Assembly: GCA_963747535.1 (NCBI GenBank)
Contig: CAVVFX010000003.1
Coordinates: 434,001 to 498,000, forward strand
Direction: 5' to 3'
Source: CAVVFX01 sp963747535
Lineage (GTDB): Bacteria > Acidobacteriota > Terriglobia > Bryobacterales > Bryobacteraceae
DNA length: 64,000 nucleotides
The notes under the pieces were generated by a model. That model saw only the letters and a list, made by a program, of their open reading frames with translations. It was not told the DNA's origin and ran no database searches. How positions within the stretch are numbered: the first letter of the stretch is position 1; every line of letters starts with the position of its first letter. Shown here piece by piece: positions 18,675 to 27,768 of the stretch. The position numbers and the translations under genes were made by a program.

Positions 18675-20190
18675 GCTTCTTCCTCGGCATCGTGTCGACC
18701 TTATTCTCCAGCATGCGGAGAGCTCGGATCAGACGCGGCCGCGTCTCATGCGGCTCGATTACGTCGTCGACGTAACCGCGTTCGGCGGCCACGAATGGAC
18801 TGGCGAAACGGTCGCGGTATTCGGCGATCCTGGCTTCGCGCTGCGCCGCCTCCTTGCCGTGCAACTCGCGCCGGTAGATGATGTTGACTGCTCCATCCGC
18901 TCCCATCACTGCAATCTCGGCGCTGGGCCACGCGAAGTTGACGTCGGTGCGAAGATGCTTCGATCCCATCACGCAGTAGGCGCCGCCGTAGGCCTTGCGG
19001 GTGATCACCGTAACCTTGGGCACGGTGGCTTCAGCGAATGCGTATAGCAGCTTAGCCCCGTGGCGAATGATCCCGCCGAATTCTTGCCCCGTACCCGGCA
19101 GGAATCCCGGGACATCCTCGAAGGTGATCAGCGGAATGTTGAACGCGTCGCAGAAACGCACGAACCGCGCGCCCTTCACCGACGAATTGATATCCAGGCA
19201 GCCCGCCAGAAATGCCGGCTGATTCGCCACGATGCCGACGGTGCGTCCGTCGAGACGAGCGAAGCCCACTACGATGTTCAAGGCGAAGTGTTCGTGGACT
19301 TCGAAGAAGTAGCCGTCGTCGGCTACCCGCCGGATGACATCTTTGATGTCGTAAGGAATATTGGATTCCGCTGGAACGATAGCGTCCAATTCCTTGTCCT
19401 GCCGGTCGATAGGATCGGCGGTTGGCTTGCGCGGCGGGTCCTCGCGATTATTCTGCGGCAGAAACGACATCAACTCGCGGATCATACGGATGCAGCCGGC
19501 ATCGTCAGGCGCCATGAAGTGTCCGACGCCGCTGACGGAGTTGTGCGTCATCGAGCCGCCCAGCGTTTCCTTGGTGACGTCCTCGTGGGTCACGGTCTTG
19601 ATGACGTCCGGGCCGGTGACAAACATGTAGCTGACACCCTCGACCATGAAGACGAAATCGGTGATGGCCGGAGAATAGACCGCTCCGCCGGCGCAGGAGC
19701 CCATGATGGCGGAGATTTGCGGGACCACCCCGCTCGATAAAGTGTTGCGCAGGAAGATATCGGCGTAGCCGGCGAGCGAGACGACGCCTTCCTGGATGCG
19801 CGCGCCCCCCGAGTCGTTGAGGCCGATGATGGGCGCTCCCATTTTCAAGGCGAGATCCATCACCTTGCAGATCTTTTGCGCGTTGGATTCGGAGAGCGAT
19901 CCGCCAAACACGGTGAAATCCTGGGCGAAGACGTAAACCAACCGGCCGTTGATGCGGCCATAGCCCGTAACGAAGCCGTCGCCGGGGACCACCTGGTCGC
20001 CCATGCCGAAATCACGGCAGCGATGCGTGACCAGTTTGTCCGTCTCTTCGAATGTGTCCTCATCGAGCAGCAGGTCCACGCGCTCCCGGGCTGACAGCTT
20101 GCCTTCCCGATGCTGGCGTTCACGACGGTCGGGACCTCCACCTTCTTCGGCTGCCGCGTGACGCCGCCGCAGCTCTTCCAAGCGGTTCAT
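18655..20190 (-). CDS. Acyl-CoA carboxylase carboxyltransferase (beta) subunit
   Basis: A 511-residue carboxyltransferase of the propionyl/methylcrotonyl-CoA carboxylase beta type. It consists of two crotonase-fold halves: acyl-CoA binding GLNDSGGARIQEGV and MGSCAGGAVYSPA in the N half, and FLPGTGQEFGGIIRHGAKLL and AYGGAYCVMGSK in the C half. It transfers carboxyl from biotin to an acyl-CoA, for example propionyl-CoA to methylmalonyl-CoA. No biotin carboxylase or carrier subunit is in the window. The start is placed at the ATG at 20190 (MNRLEELRRRHAAAEEGG), typical of the family. Confidence 0.95.
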   Translation of the reverse strand: MNRLEELRRRHAAAEEGGGPDRRERQHREGKLSARERVDLLLDEDTFEETDKLVTHRCRDFGMGDQVVPGDGFVTGYGRINGRLVYVFAQDFTVFGGSLSESNAQKICKVMDLALKMGAPIIGLNDSGGARIQEGVVSLAGYADIFLRNTLSSGVVPQISAIMGSCAGGAVYSPAITDFVFMVEGVSYMFVTGPDVIKTVTHEDVTKETLGGSMTHNSVSGVGHFMAPDDAGCIRMIRELMSFLPQNNREDPPRKPTADPIDRQDKELDAIVPAESNIPYDIKDVIRRVADDGYFFEVHEHFALNIVVGFARLDGRTVGIVANQPAFLAGCLDINSSVKGARFVRFCDAFNIPLITFEDVPGFLPGTGQEFGGIIRHGAKLLYAFAEATVPKVTVITRKAYGGAYCVMGSKHLRTDVNFAWPSAEIAVMGADGAVNIIYRRELHGKEAAQREARIAEYRDRFASPFVAAERGYVDDVIEPHETRPRLIRALRMLENKVDTMPRKKHGNIPL

Positions 20191-20325
20191 GACATGAGTA
20201 TACGTTGCCGGCCGGCCCCGATAGGCATTTGGCCCGGATTGCCCGTGTGCGAGATTCAACCTGCCTGCGAATAATTCCAACCGGCAAGAAAAAAAACGGA
20301 AGAGCCGTGCTGCCGTCTGCGTCTA

Positions 20326-20913
20326 ATGAAGTTGGATTCGATGGTGCTCGAGAGCAACGATCGGGACGTGGTCGAGGCCTGCCGGCGGGGCGACCCGGAT
20401 GCCTTTCGTGTCCTTTTCGAAACCTATAAGGACCGGATCTATTCGATCGCCCTCCGCTATTCCGGCGACGCCACCCTCGCCATGGATATCGCCCAGGAAA
20501 CGTTCCTGAAGCTGTTGTCCTGTATCCGCGACTACCGGGGAGATGCCAATTTCGAGACCTGGCTCTATCGCGTGGTGGTGAACCGCTGTCTGGATCATCA
20601 TCGGCGCGGCCGGCGGTTGTTGCCGGCGGTGAACGATCTGCTCGACCTGATCTGGACCACCGGCGAAACCGTATTACACCAGTTGCTCCGCACCGAATTC
20701 GAGGAGAATGTTCAGGAAGCGGTCCAGACGCTTACTCCGGAGCAGCGGATCGTGGTCGTTTTGCGTTACACCGAAGGGTTGTCCTACGAACAGATCGCCG
20801 AGATTCTGGGTTGTTCGACAGGCACCGTAGGGTCGCGGTTGAACCGGGCGCATCGCGTGCTCGAGCGGAGGTTGCGGCATTTGAGAGGAACGCGAGGAGG
20901 CAGTCGTGCGTGA
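20326..20913 (+). CDS. ECF-type RNA polymerase sigma factor
   Basis: A 195-residue extracytoplasmic-function sigma factor. Region 2 (DAFRVLFETYKDRIYSIALR, then DIAQETFLKLL and FETWLYRVVVNRCLD) recognises the -10 element, and region 4 (LTPEQRIVVVLRYTEGLSYE, then SRLNRAHRVL) the -35 element. It overlaps the next gene by 8 bases; that gene encodes a single-span membrane protein that fits an anti-sigma factor. An alternative ATG at 20341 exists. The target regulon is unknown. Confidence 0.95.
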   Translation: MKLDSMVLESNDRDVVEACRRGDPDAFRVLFETYKDRIYSIALRYSGDATLAMDIAQETFLKLLSCIRDYRGDANFETWLYRVVVNRCLDHHRRGRRLLPAVNDLLDLIWTTGETVLHQLLRTEFEENVQEAVQTLTPEQRIVVVLRYTEGLSYEQIAEILGCSTGTVGSRLNRAHRVLERRLRHLRGTRGGSRA

Positions 20914-21550
20914 ACCCCACTTCGACGACACCTGGCTGACGCCGGTGCTGGAGCAGAATCTCCGCCAGGTGTCCGCGCCCAAAGGGCTCTGGGACCGGAT
21001 CGGGAATCCTCGCGAGCCCCGAGCCTGGTCGATCTTCCCATTGTTGGCCCTGCTGAGCAGCTTTACCGTAATCGCCGCGGCCATTTGGGCATCTGGGAGT
21101 TCCCTCAACAACCAGGCCGCGTCCACGCAGGCATTTGCCATACAGGCGCTGACTCACGGACCGGCCCTGGACCTTCAGCAAGGCACCCTCCCGGAAATTC
21201 GCGCGTGGGTCAAAGCGCGGACGGGCCTGGACCTGCCGTTACCCTCCGAAACCTCGCGCAGGATCCGGCTGAAGGGCGTCTGCGAGATAAAAGGAGCAGC
21301 GCTGTCCATCGAAGTTGCGTATCGGGTGAGCGGTCACGACGCTGCCCTCCTGGTCTCGAAAGCCGGCCCATCGGCGGCTGGCGACGCCCGGCACCGGTTT
21401 CTGAAATGCGAGTCAACCAGCGGCGCACGAGTGTCTTCCTGGATCATGCGCGGCCAGTTGTACACGCTGGCATATGCTGCTCCAGGAGATCTGCGGGAGG
21501 AGTGTCTGCTGTGCCACAACGCTGCTAGGCCCATGACGCAAGTGAATTGA
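20906..21550 (+). CDS. Putative membrane anti-sigma factor with a CxxCH motif
   Basis: A 214-residue protein beginning at GTG 20906 with GAGGAGG at 20894-20900. A cytoplasmic N-terminal segment (1-41) is followed by one membrane helix (about 42-62) and a periplasmic domain. The periplasmic part (IRAWVKARTGLDLPLP ... LKGVCEIKGAALSIEVAYRV ... SWIMRGQLYTLAY) resembles the C-terminal domains of transmembrane anti-sigma factors. There is no zinc-finger cysteine set at the N terminus. The C terminus carries C200-L-L-C203-H204, a potential covalent haem c site or a redox pair. Its position in the sigma-factor operon supports the anti-sigma role; haem sensing is only a hypothesis. Confidence 0.7.
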   Translation: MREPHFDDTWLTPVLEQNLRQVSAPKGLWDRIGNPREPRAWSIFPLLALLSSFTVIAAAIWASGSSLNNQAASTQAFAIQALTHGPALDLQQGTLPEIRAWVKARTGLDLPLPSETSRRIRLKGVCEIKGAALSIEVAYRVSGHDAALLVSKAGPSAAGDARHRFLKCESTSGARVSSWIMRGQLYTLAYAAPGDLREECLLCHNAARPMTQVN

Positions 21551-21574
21551 TGCGTGTGCTAGCCTCAAGATTGC

Positions 21575-21651
21575 GGGCGTTTAGCTCAGTTGGTTAGAGC
21601 ACTTCCCTTACAAGGAAGGGGTCCGGGGTTCGAGTCCCTGAACGCCCACCA
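21575..21651 (+). tRNA. tRNA-Val(TAC)
   Basis: A 77-nt cloverleaf. Acceptor GGGCGTT (21575-21581) pairs with AACGCCC (21641-21647), followed by A and encoded CCA. The anticodon stem CTTCC/GGAAG encloses CTTACAA, giving anticodon TAC (21609-21611). Confidence 0.97.
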
Positions 21652-22165
21652 CACCCAGCTGGATGATCTGACCGGTGGTGATCGCTTGCCCGGTGTGCCG
21701 CTGGGCGTGTTCGCCGATGTGAATGGCCAACCCGATCGCCGTGGTACGGATGCGTTTTCGACCAATGAAACGGGGTTCCCCGAGCTTATCGGGATTGAGC
21801 GTCCGAATCGCCGATTGAGCCTCCCGGACCGCCGCAGTGATGTTGCCCAGCAGTACCTCGCGTGTGAGTCCCGGCGCCTTCTCCTCCTTCATTTGCGTTA
21901 TCTGCGCCTCGGTCAGTTGATCGCCGCGAAGGTACGTTGTCAATCGCTCCGTGCTGCCCGCGATGTGGCGCAGATGGAATCCCAATGGGGTAAGTCCGTT
22001 TGGCGAAATCCAGACCTGCTCGTCCGTCAGGCCGGCGGTGTGAGCTGCAAGATCTTCCAACACCTGCTCGAGCGCAAAGACGGGTTGCGCGAGCGCCGGG
22101 TGTACCCCCAAATCAATTTCCCGCAGCCAGGGTTCAGCCGGCATGTTCTTATTTCCATTGCTCAT
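21608..22165 (-). CDS. DinB-superfamily protein
   Basis: A 185-residue four-helix-bundle protein of the DinB/YfiT type. Candidate metal ligands are the histidine of HLRHIAGSTERL in the second helix and the paired histidines of IHIGEHAQRHTGQ in the last helix. Family members act as thiol-dependent S-transferases or remain uncharacterised. The last dozen residues (GVQGLEPRTPSL) are antisense to tRNA-Val, so the real C-terminal function ends before them. The start at 22165 overlaps the esterase stop region by 17 bases; an ATG at 22144 is an alternative. Confidence 0.82.
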   Translation of the reverse strand: MSNGNKNMPAEPWLREIDLGVHPALAQPVFALEQVLEDLAAHTAGLTDEQVWISPNGLTPLGFHLRHIAGSTERLTTYLRGDQLTEAQITQMKEEKAPGLTREVLLGNITAAVREAQSAIRTLNPDKLGEPRFIGRKRIRTTAIGLAIHIGEHAQRHTGQAITTGQIIQLGVVGVQGLEPRTPSL

Positions 22166-24119
22166 TGAACAATCCGGCGGTTACCACTTCGGGGGTGTCG
22201 CTGCCGTTGGCTTTCAGGACGGCATAGTCACCGAGCATCGGCATGCCATAGTCGCCGCGGTATCCGCGCTCTTCGAATGTCATGCCGGTGTTGAGGACCA
22301 CGTAGCGTCGGGGATTCAACGGATCGGGATAGATCATCGCCGGAAAGTTCTCGGCCGCGGAATACTTTTTGTCTCCCAGCGTGAGGCTCTCGCGGGTCCA
22401 GTGGATGGGGAGTTTGGCGCTTACCTTGGCGATCCAGCGATTGCTACCCGGATCGCCGAAGAGCACCACATGAAATTTGGCGATGTCGTCGCTGGTGAGG
22501 TCTTTGTCATCAACGATGCGGGGATGGGCGCGAAACCACTTGGCATAGAGTTTGTCGAAGCGCGCGAGGGTGTGAAGCGCCTGGTTGTTGACCGCGTCGT
22601 TCCAGGGTTTGCCGGTGGGACGCACCAGGATGAACGGGTCGAGGAAGGCGTCATCGATAGGGCCCTGGAGGGCGTGCGTCTTCATGAGGCCGGTGGGTTG
22701 AGAGCGGGCGACGCGCCAACCCGCGGCGGTTTTCTCGAGCATGATTTCGGGCGATGACTTCGCGTTGATGTGTTGACCATCGATCTGCACATCGTGCGCG
22801 TGATCGGTCTCCTGCAGAGTGAGTCGCGTGATGTTGTGAGTCTTGATTTCGTAGCGTTGTCCCCCATCGCTGCGTTGCGCGTCGACATCGGCGCGTTCAT
22901 AATGCTTCTCCAGGGAATCGACAGAAACCCAGTAATCGCGGTTGTAGCGCGTGGTGTAGGTGACGAAGCGAATGTGGTCGGGTGAAGTTTGACCACGATC
23001 GCCCCATTCCTTCAGGAACGCATCCAGGCGTTCGCGCACCCGCGGACTGGTGCCGTGACCGGTGTCCTGCGAGATGAGGAAGATCGCCGGCGTGCCTTTC
23101 ACGCGCTGAAAATCCGCATCGCCTTCGAGCTCGAAACCTTCTCTGACCAGTTGGGCTTTGGTACGCAGGGAAGATTCCAACTGCCCCCGGTTCGGCGTGC
23201 CGGCCGGAGGAGGTGGCAGCGAAGGAACCTGCGTGTCATGATCGCCGTCGTGGCCGGCCAGTGGAAGATCGAACACGTTCAGCGCCCACTGCTCCATGTT
23301 TTCCCAGATGCGCAGCGTGGCGAGTTGATAAGGCGGCAGACCGGGCAGGCTGGCACGATTCGACCAGGTTCCCGCCCCGATTTCCGCCGCCACCCACCGG
23401 TCCGGATGGTGCAGCGCAATATTCCAGGCCCCGGCTCCTCCCATGGAAAACCCACGCAGCACGATGCGTTTGGTGTCGATCTTATAACGCCTCTCAACAG
23501 CGGCCAGAGCTTCGAAAACGTCGGCTTCCCCCGCGTAGTGGTACGCCGAGCCGTTCCACCGGCCGAAGAGATCGAGCGTGATCTGTCCGTAATCGGCGAC
23601 AGGAGGTTTTTGAGGGCCCTGGGTCGGTTGCGTGTAGAGGAATTGATACTCGGGATTCTTGTTGCTGCGGCCGTGCATCCAGACATAGAGCCGGGTGGGC
23701 CTGGTTCCATCGTAGGACTCCGGGATGGTCACCGCGTAGGGCTGCACCGAGCCATCCAGAGCCGAATAGTAACCGTGGATGCGCTTGCCTTTTCCCTCGG
23801 TCCACGGAGAGTGGCCGTTCTGCAACTGTTCCGCGCGTTCGACGCCGGTGTCGAGGACAGCGAGCGAGTGTTTCACATCGTCTGCCACGAAGAAGTCCTC
23901 TGGGAATTCGAGCACCCACTTTCCGGCTTTGCCGTAGACATCGACGTCGGCGATGAGGTCTTCGTCCGTGTGGCGGCCTTTCAACTCCCGGACGGCTGCG
24001 TCGATCTTGTCTACCTTCGCACGGATGGCAGCCAGATCTTCGGAGGAGGCTTGGAACGTAGAAGTTGATTGCTGGGCCGGTAGCAGGGTTAGGAGAACGA
24101 AGGGCAAAAAACGTTTCAT
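22149..24119 (-). CDS. Large secreted alpha/beta hydrolase (esterase/peptidase-like)
   Basis: A 656-residue protein with a signal peptide (MKRFLPFVLLTLLPAQQ). The centre is an alpha/beta-hydrolase of the esterase D/prolyl-oligopeptidase type with the nucleophile elbow GFSMGG (S225), preceded by YVWMHGRSNKN (oxyanion region) and followed by DTGHGTS, which can supply the catalytic histidine. The C-terminal 250 residues contain a beta-rich unit and a domain with VVLFGDPGSNRWIAKV that is commonly attached to such enzymes. The predicted role is hydrolysis of an ester or peptide outside the cytoplasm. The start at 24119 is chosen because it begins the signal peptide. Confidence 0.82.
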   Translation of the reverse strand: MKRFLPFVLLTLLPAQQSTSTFQASSEDLAAIRAKVDKIDAAVRELKGRHTDEDLIADVDVYGKAGKWVLEFPEDFFVADDVKHSLAVLDTGVERAEQLQNGHSPWTEGKGKRIHGYYSALDGSVQPYAVTIPESYDGTRPTRLYVWMHGRSNKNPEYQFLYTQPTQGPQKPPVADYGQITLDLFGRWNGSAYHYAGEADVFEALAAVERRYKIDTKRIVLRGFSMGGAGAWNIALHHPDRWVAAEIGAGTWSNRASLPGLPPYQLATLRIWENMEQWALNVFDLPLAGHDGDHDTQVPSLPPPPAGTPNRGQLESSLRTKAQLVREGFELEGDADFQRVKGTPAIFLISQDTGHGTSPRVRERLDAFLKEWGDRGQTSPDHIRFVTYTTRYNRDYWVSVDSLEKHYERADVDAQRSDGGQRYEIKTHNITRLTLQETDHAHDVQIDGQHINAKSSPEIMLEKTAAGWRVARSQPTGLMKTHALQGPIDDAFLDPFILVRPTGKPWNDAVNNQALHTLARFDKLYAKWFRAHPRIVDDKDLTSDDIAKFHVVLFGDPGSNRWIAKVSAKLPIHWTRESLTLGDKKYSAAENFPAMIYPDPLNPRRYVVLNTGMTFEERGYRGDYGMPMLGDYAVLKANGSDTPEVVTAGLFNEQWK

Positions 24120-24180
24120 GGAAAAGCCGATTGTATCAATCCGGAGGCTGCAAGACACGCCCGGACTGATTGCTACGCGA

Positions 24181-25113
24181 CTATTGTCCCCCGTCGCCTG
24201 CCAGACTGTCGAGGAACGATTTCTGGAGCGTCCACTCGCCGTAGACCGAGCGGTCCGACTGGCTGAACTGGCCTGCGGTAAGGATACCGGTGAGGTCTTT
24301 GGGGTCGGCCTTCTTTTTTTCGCGCTCCAACGCGGCTTTGAAGATGGAGGTATACGTCTTGAGCTGCCCGGCAAGATTCGTGGCATCCTGCGAAGTCCTG
24401 CATTGGGCTTCCAGGCGAACCGCAAAATTCGAGCCGGCGACGGCGGTTCCACCAGCGCCGATCGTCAGCATCATGTCATCCACACCGGTCATCGCGGATG
24501 TCAGCAGGGAGGCGGCGGGGAAGTTTTTCGCGGTGCGGTTCAACGCGGAGCCGGGAATCGACAGCCACAGCGGCTGTGAGGGAATGCTGATAGAGCGCTG
24601 TGTTCCCTCGTGCTGCAACTGCGAGGCCGCCAGGTCCTCAGTGCTGACAGCGAGGCCCATCACATCCGTGGCGAGCGGCAGAAAGGAGATGCGGCGTTCC
24701 GGCACGCTGCCGGGCATATGACAGAGCTTGTCGTAGCAACTGCCTCCCGAATACCCGGCAAAGGACTCCAGCTTTTTCCAATCGAAGCGACCTCGCACGA
24801 CGAAGAAGTTCCCCGTTGGCGTGAATGACGCGACGACACCGTCCAGATCGCGCTTGTAGTCGAAGCCGGAGTCGCGCACGAAAGCCAGATAGTCGGCTTC
24901 TTCCAGGATCTTCGAGCCCATCAGTTCACTCAAAACTCCGCTGCGTCGAAGTTGCGCGAAATCGATGGAGAAAACCACGCCGTCAGCGGTAGGGAGCCGG
25001 TGCAACATTTCCGTGTTCGAGAGGTTGCGCGAGTTGCGCCAGGCGTTCCAGACCAGGAATATTGCGGCAAGTCCGGCAATCGTCAAGATGGCGTAGGTCA
25101 GACGGCGGGGCAC
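24181..25113 (-). CDS. Membrane-anchored hypothetical protein
   Basis: A 310-residue protein with one N-terminal membrane helix (about residues 5-25) and a large soluble domain, presumably periplasmic. The pattern (LHRLPTADGVVFSIDFAQLRRSG ... FVVRGRFDWKKLESFA ... LWLSIPGSALNR) resembles acidobacterial proteins of unknown function that appear in families of paralogues. A charged stretch AALEREKKKADPKD lies near the C terminus. It is 61 bases upstream of the esterase in the same direction, so they may share a transcript. Confidence 0.7.
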   Translation of the reverse strand: MPRRLTYAILTIAGLAAIFLVWNAWRNSRNLSNTEMLHRLPTADGVVFSIDFAQLRRSGVLSELMGSKILEEADYLAFVRDSGFDYKRDLDGVVASFTPTGNFFVVRGRFDWKKLESFAGYSGGSCYDKLCHMPGSVPERRISFLPLATDVMGLAVSTEDLAASQLQHEGTQRSISIPSQPLWLSIPGSALNRTAKNFPAASLLTSAMTGVDDMMLTIGAGGTAVAGSNFAVRLEAQCRTSQDATNLAGQLKTYTSIFKAALEREKKKADPKDLTGILTAGQFSQSDRSVYGEWTLQKSFLDSLAGDGGQ

Positions 25114-25155
25114 TATCGGAAGTATGGCATAACCGGCGAAAACCCTGAATCATCT

Positions 25156-25186
25156 GGCCGCGAATGAACACGCATGCACACGATGG
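25156..25186. repeat. Dispersed CCGCGAATGAACACGCATGCACACG-type repeat copy
   Basis: Matches the repeat family at 57946/58028 (GGATGGACACGGATGCACACG). It lies in the short gap between divergent genes. Confidence 0.65.
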
Positions 25187-25207
25187 GAAAGAAATTTGTA
25201 TCTTTAA

Positions 25208-26065
25208 ATGGTGAGGACGATTGGCTTGCTGGCTTTACTGGCTGCTTCCGCGGCTGATTACCGATCCTCGATCGAGGCTTGGCGGCACCAGTATGAGGAA
25301 GGGTTAAAGGCGCCCCAGGGATGGCTGTCGGTGGCGGGATTGTTTTGGCTTCACGAGGGTGAGAATCGCGTGGGGTCCGATCCCCAGAGCGATATCGTGC
25401 TACCCGGTTCCGCGCCTCGCTTCGCGGCGACGATGTCGTTTAACGGGGGCAGGGCGAAAATCCAGCCGGCGCCGGGCGTCGTGTGGACGATAAATGGAAA
25501 GCTCTCGAGCGGGCAGGAGCTTCAATCCGACGTGAACGGGCATCCGGACGCGGCCACCCTTGGCAGCCTCTCGCTGACGGTCATCCAGCGCGGCACGCGC
25601 ACCGGGGTTCGGTTGCGCGATCCCGACAGCGCTGCCCGCCGCCAATTCTCGGGACTGCACTGGTTCCCGATCGACGAACGTTATCGCATTCGCGCCCGCT
25701 GGCAAAGCTACAATCCGGTCCACAAGATAACGATTACGAATATCCTCGGGATGACGGAAGACGATACCACGCCTGGCTACGCTGAATTCGAATTCGGCGG
25801 CAAAACCTGGCGACTGGAGCCCACCGTCGAAGACAACACGCTCTTCTTCACCTTTCGAGACCAGACCGCAGGCAAAGAAACCTATCCATCCGGGCGGTTT
25901 CTGCATGCCGAAATGCCGAAGAACGGCGAAGTGATCATCGATTTCAACAAAGCGTACAATCCGCCCTGCGCGTTCACGTCGTTTGCGACCTGCCCGCTCC
26001 CGCCGAAGCAGAACACCATCGGAGCGGCCATCCCTGCCGGCGAGAAGAAGTACGGTCAGCACTGA
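25208..26065 (+). CDS. DUF1684-family secreted protein
   Basis: A 285-residue protein with an N-terminal signal peptide (GLLALLAASAADYRS). The body has the DUF1684 layout: EEGLKAPQGWLSVAGLFWL, a beta-rich middle with RYRIRARWQSYNP, and the closing DFNKAYNPPCAF...FATCPLPP motif, with two cysteines that may form a disulfide or bind metal. The biochemical role of the family is unknown. The stop overlaps the Maf start (TGATG at 26063-26067), so they form an operon. Confidence 0.88.
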   Translation: MVRTIGLLALLAASAADYRSSIEAWRHQYEEGLKAPQGWLSVAGLFWLHEGENRVGSDPQSDIVLPGSAPRFAATMSFNGGRAKIQPAPGVVWTINGKLSSGQELQSDVNGHPDAATLGSLSLTVIQRGTRTGVRLRDPDSAARRQFSGLHWFPIDERYRIRARWQSYNPVHKITITNILGMTEDDTTPGYAEFEFGGKTWRLEPTVEDNTLFFTFRDQTAGKETYPSGRFLHAEMPKNGEVIIDFNKAYNPPCAFTSFATCPLPPKQNTIGAAIPAGEKKYGQH

Positions 26066-26613
26066 TGCTGGTGCTGGCCTCACGATCCCCGCGAAGAAGC
26101 GAACTCCTCCGCGCCGCCGGTTTCGAGTTCACGGTCCGCACGGTAGATGTGGATGAAACTATAGAGAGTCGGGAAACCCCGGAGGGCTATGTACAACGCC
26201 TCGCGGAGAAGAAAGCCATGGCGGTGTCAATTCAGGCCGGCGAAATAGTCCTGGGAGCCGACACCATCGTCGCGCTGGGGACTGAGATCCTCGGCAAACC
26301 TCGTGATGAAGACCACGCACGCCGGATGTTGGAGAAACTTTCCGGCGTGCGCCACGAAGTTTATACCGGGGTGTGTCTGAGAACCGCAGCCGGGACCCGG
26401 ACCCGATCCTCGTGCACCAGCGTTTGGTTTGATCCCATGCAACCCGCGGAAATCGACGCCTATATCCAGTCAGGCGAGCCGCTCGACAAAGCCGGCGCAT
26501 ACGCCATTCAAGGTTTAGCCTCGAAATACATTACCCGTATCGACGGCAGCTATAGCAATGTGGTGGGTTTGCCGGTCGATCTGGTTCATCGCATGATGAA
26601 AGAGCGGATATAG
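26065..26613 (+). CDS. Maf-family nucleotide pyrophosphatase
   Basis: A 182-residue Maf/YhdE-type protein that hydrolyses dTTP, UTP and modified nucleotides to monophosphates. It shows the phosphate-binding ASRSPRRSELL at residues 5-15, VLGADTIV with the catalytic acid residues, GKPRDEDHARRML and the closing GSYSNVVGLP. Family length is about 190. It is translationally coupled to the DUF1684 gene. Confidence 0.94.
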   Translation: MLVLASRSPRRSELLRAAGFEFTVRTVDVDETIESRETPEGYVQRLAEKKAMAVSIQAGEIVLGADTIVALGTEILGKPRDEDHARRMLEKLSGVRHEVYTGVCLRTAAGTRTRSSCTSVWFDPMQPAEIDAYIQSGEPLDKAGAYAIQGLASKYITRIDGSYSNVVGLPVDLVHRMMKERI

Positions 26614-26653
26614 AACCGCGCGTTCAGGGTCGGCGATCCTATATCCGGTGGCG

Positions 26654-27169
26654 CTACTGACGGTTGGACGCGCTCATCGTCTTGGATTCGGTGTCCTGTG
26701 CCAGTTTCAGATGTTCCTGCAGGGTAGGCAGCGTTTCGGAAGCGAAGTTTTTCACGTCGGAGTTCCCGCCGTTGTTTGCCTCCTTTTGAAATGCGGCCAC
26801 ATCCTTCTTGTGGTCGGAAACCATGTCGCGCATATACGCGCGGTCGAAGGCAGGACCGGTCAGCTTGGAGAGCCGGTCGTAGGCAGCCTGGTCCTTGGAA
26901 TCCATGCTGCTGGGCAAAGTGATGTTATCCTTTGCGGCGACGTCTTTCAGTTTATTGTTCGCCTTGGTATGGTCGTCCACCATTTTTTGAGCGAACGCTT
27001 TCACGTCACCGCTGGAGGCATTTTTCAAGGCTAATTGCCCGAATTGAACTTCCGCCATCCCGCCGGCAGCGGCTTTCGTGGCGAAATTGGAATCGGAACC
27101 GCTGACGGGCGCTCCCAGCAGGACCATTCCGGTCAGAAGTGGTAGCGCTAATACATATGATAACTTCAT
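26654..27169 (-). CDS. DUF4142-family exported protein
   Basis: A 171-residue protein with a signal peptide (LSYVLALPLLTGMVLLGAPVSG). The rest is the helical DUF4142 domain (AEVQFGQLALKNASSGDVKA, MVDDHTKANNKL, AFDRAYMRDMVSDHKKDVAA), a predicted ferritin-like bundle in the cell envelope, found in two or more copies in many soil bacteria. On the opposite strand to its neighbours. Confidence 0.9.
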   Translation of the reverse strand: MKLSYVLALPLLTGMVLLGAPVSGSDSNFATKAAAGGMAEVQFGQLALKNASSGDVKAFAQKMVDDHTKANNKLKDVAAKDNITLPSSMDSKDQAAYDRLSKLTGPAFDRAYMRDMVSDHKKDVAAFQKEANNGGNSDVKNFASETLPTLQEHLKLAQDTESKTMSASNRQ

Positions 27170-27240
27170 AATTACCTCTCGGGGATAATTCCCGGTTATC
27201 GAAAGGCATCTCGCTCGCCATCCGTTAGTGGACTAGAATT

Positions 27241-27768
27241 ATGAAAGTGAGGCTCACTACAGCAATGGTCGGGCTTACCGTCGTCGGTCTCACCGGCTGC
27301 GGTGCAAGTAATACGGGCCGGCCCGATAAGGCGCGACCCACGGTTTACATCATTGACAGTGGTAGGACGGGCTGGGTAAAAGTCGTCTACAATCGACCGG
27401 ACGAGAAGGAATTGCCCGTGGAGAAAGGTTTTGCCGTCGCCCATGTCGGGCAGGATCTGAAACTATTCACTCGAAGCCACATGAATTCGTCGTGGGACGG
27501 AGCCGGGTTTTACTATCAGGATCCGGATGGAAAAAGAGTTCAACTTTCGACCGTGGACGGCGACTCTCGCCGCATCTGGGCCCTGGAAAAAAGTACCGAC
27601 GCCAAGGGTGAGCGGGAAACTTTCTTCGTGGGTAACCAGGATCAGATGTCGGCGAACCTGAAGGGCACGATCGCCATCGGTGGTGGTCTCGTGCAGGATT
27701 CGGCCGAATCGGTAAAACCCGAACAGCCTGCCGATTCAGGCAAAGTCTTAACTGAATTACCCAAATAA
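27241..27768 (+). CDS. Lipoprotein with DUF6843-like domain
   Basis: A 175-residue lipoprotein with signal sequence ending VGLTGC. The mature part (GWVKVVYNRPDEKELPVEKG ... FYYQDPDGKRVQLS ... RETFFVGNQDQ) resembles small secreted beta-rich domains annotated DUF6843; the assignment is from pattern memory only. Its TAA overlaps the next ATG (TAATG), making it the first gene of a three-gene operon. Confidence 0.7.
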   Translation: MKVRLTTAMVGLTVVGLTGCGASNTGRPDKARPTVYIIDSGRTGWVKVVYNRPDEKELPVEKGFAVAHVGQDLKLFTRSHMNSSWDGAGFYYQDPDGKRVQLSTVDGDSRRIWALEKSTDAKGERETFFVGNQDQMSANLKGTIAIGGGLVQDSAESVKPEQPADSGKVLTELPK

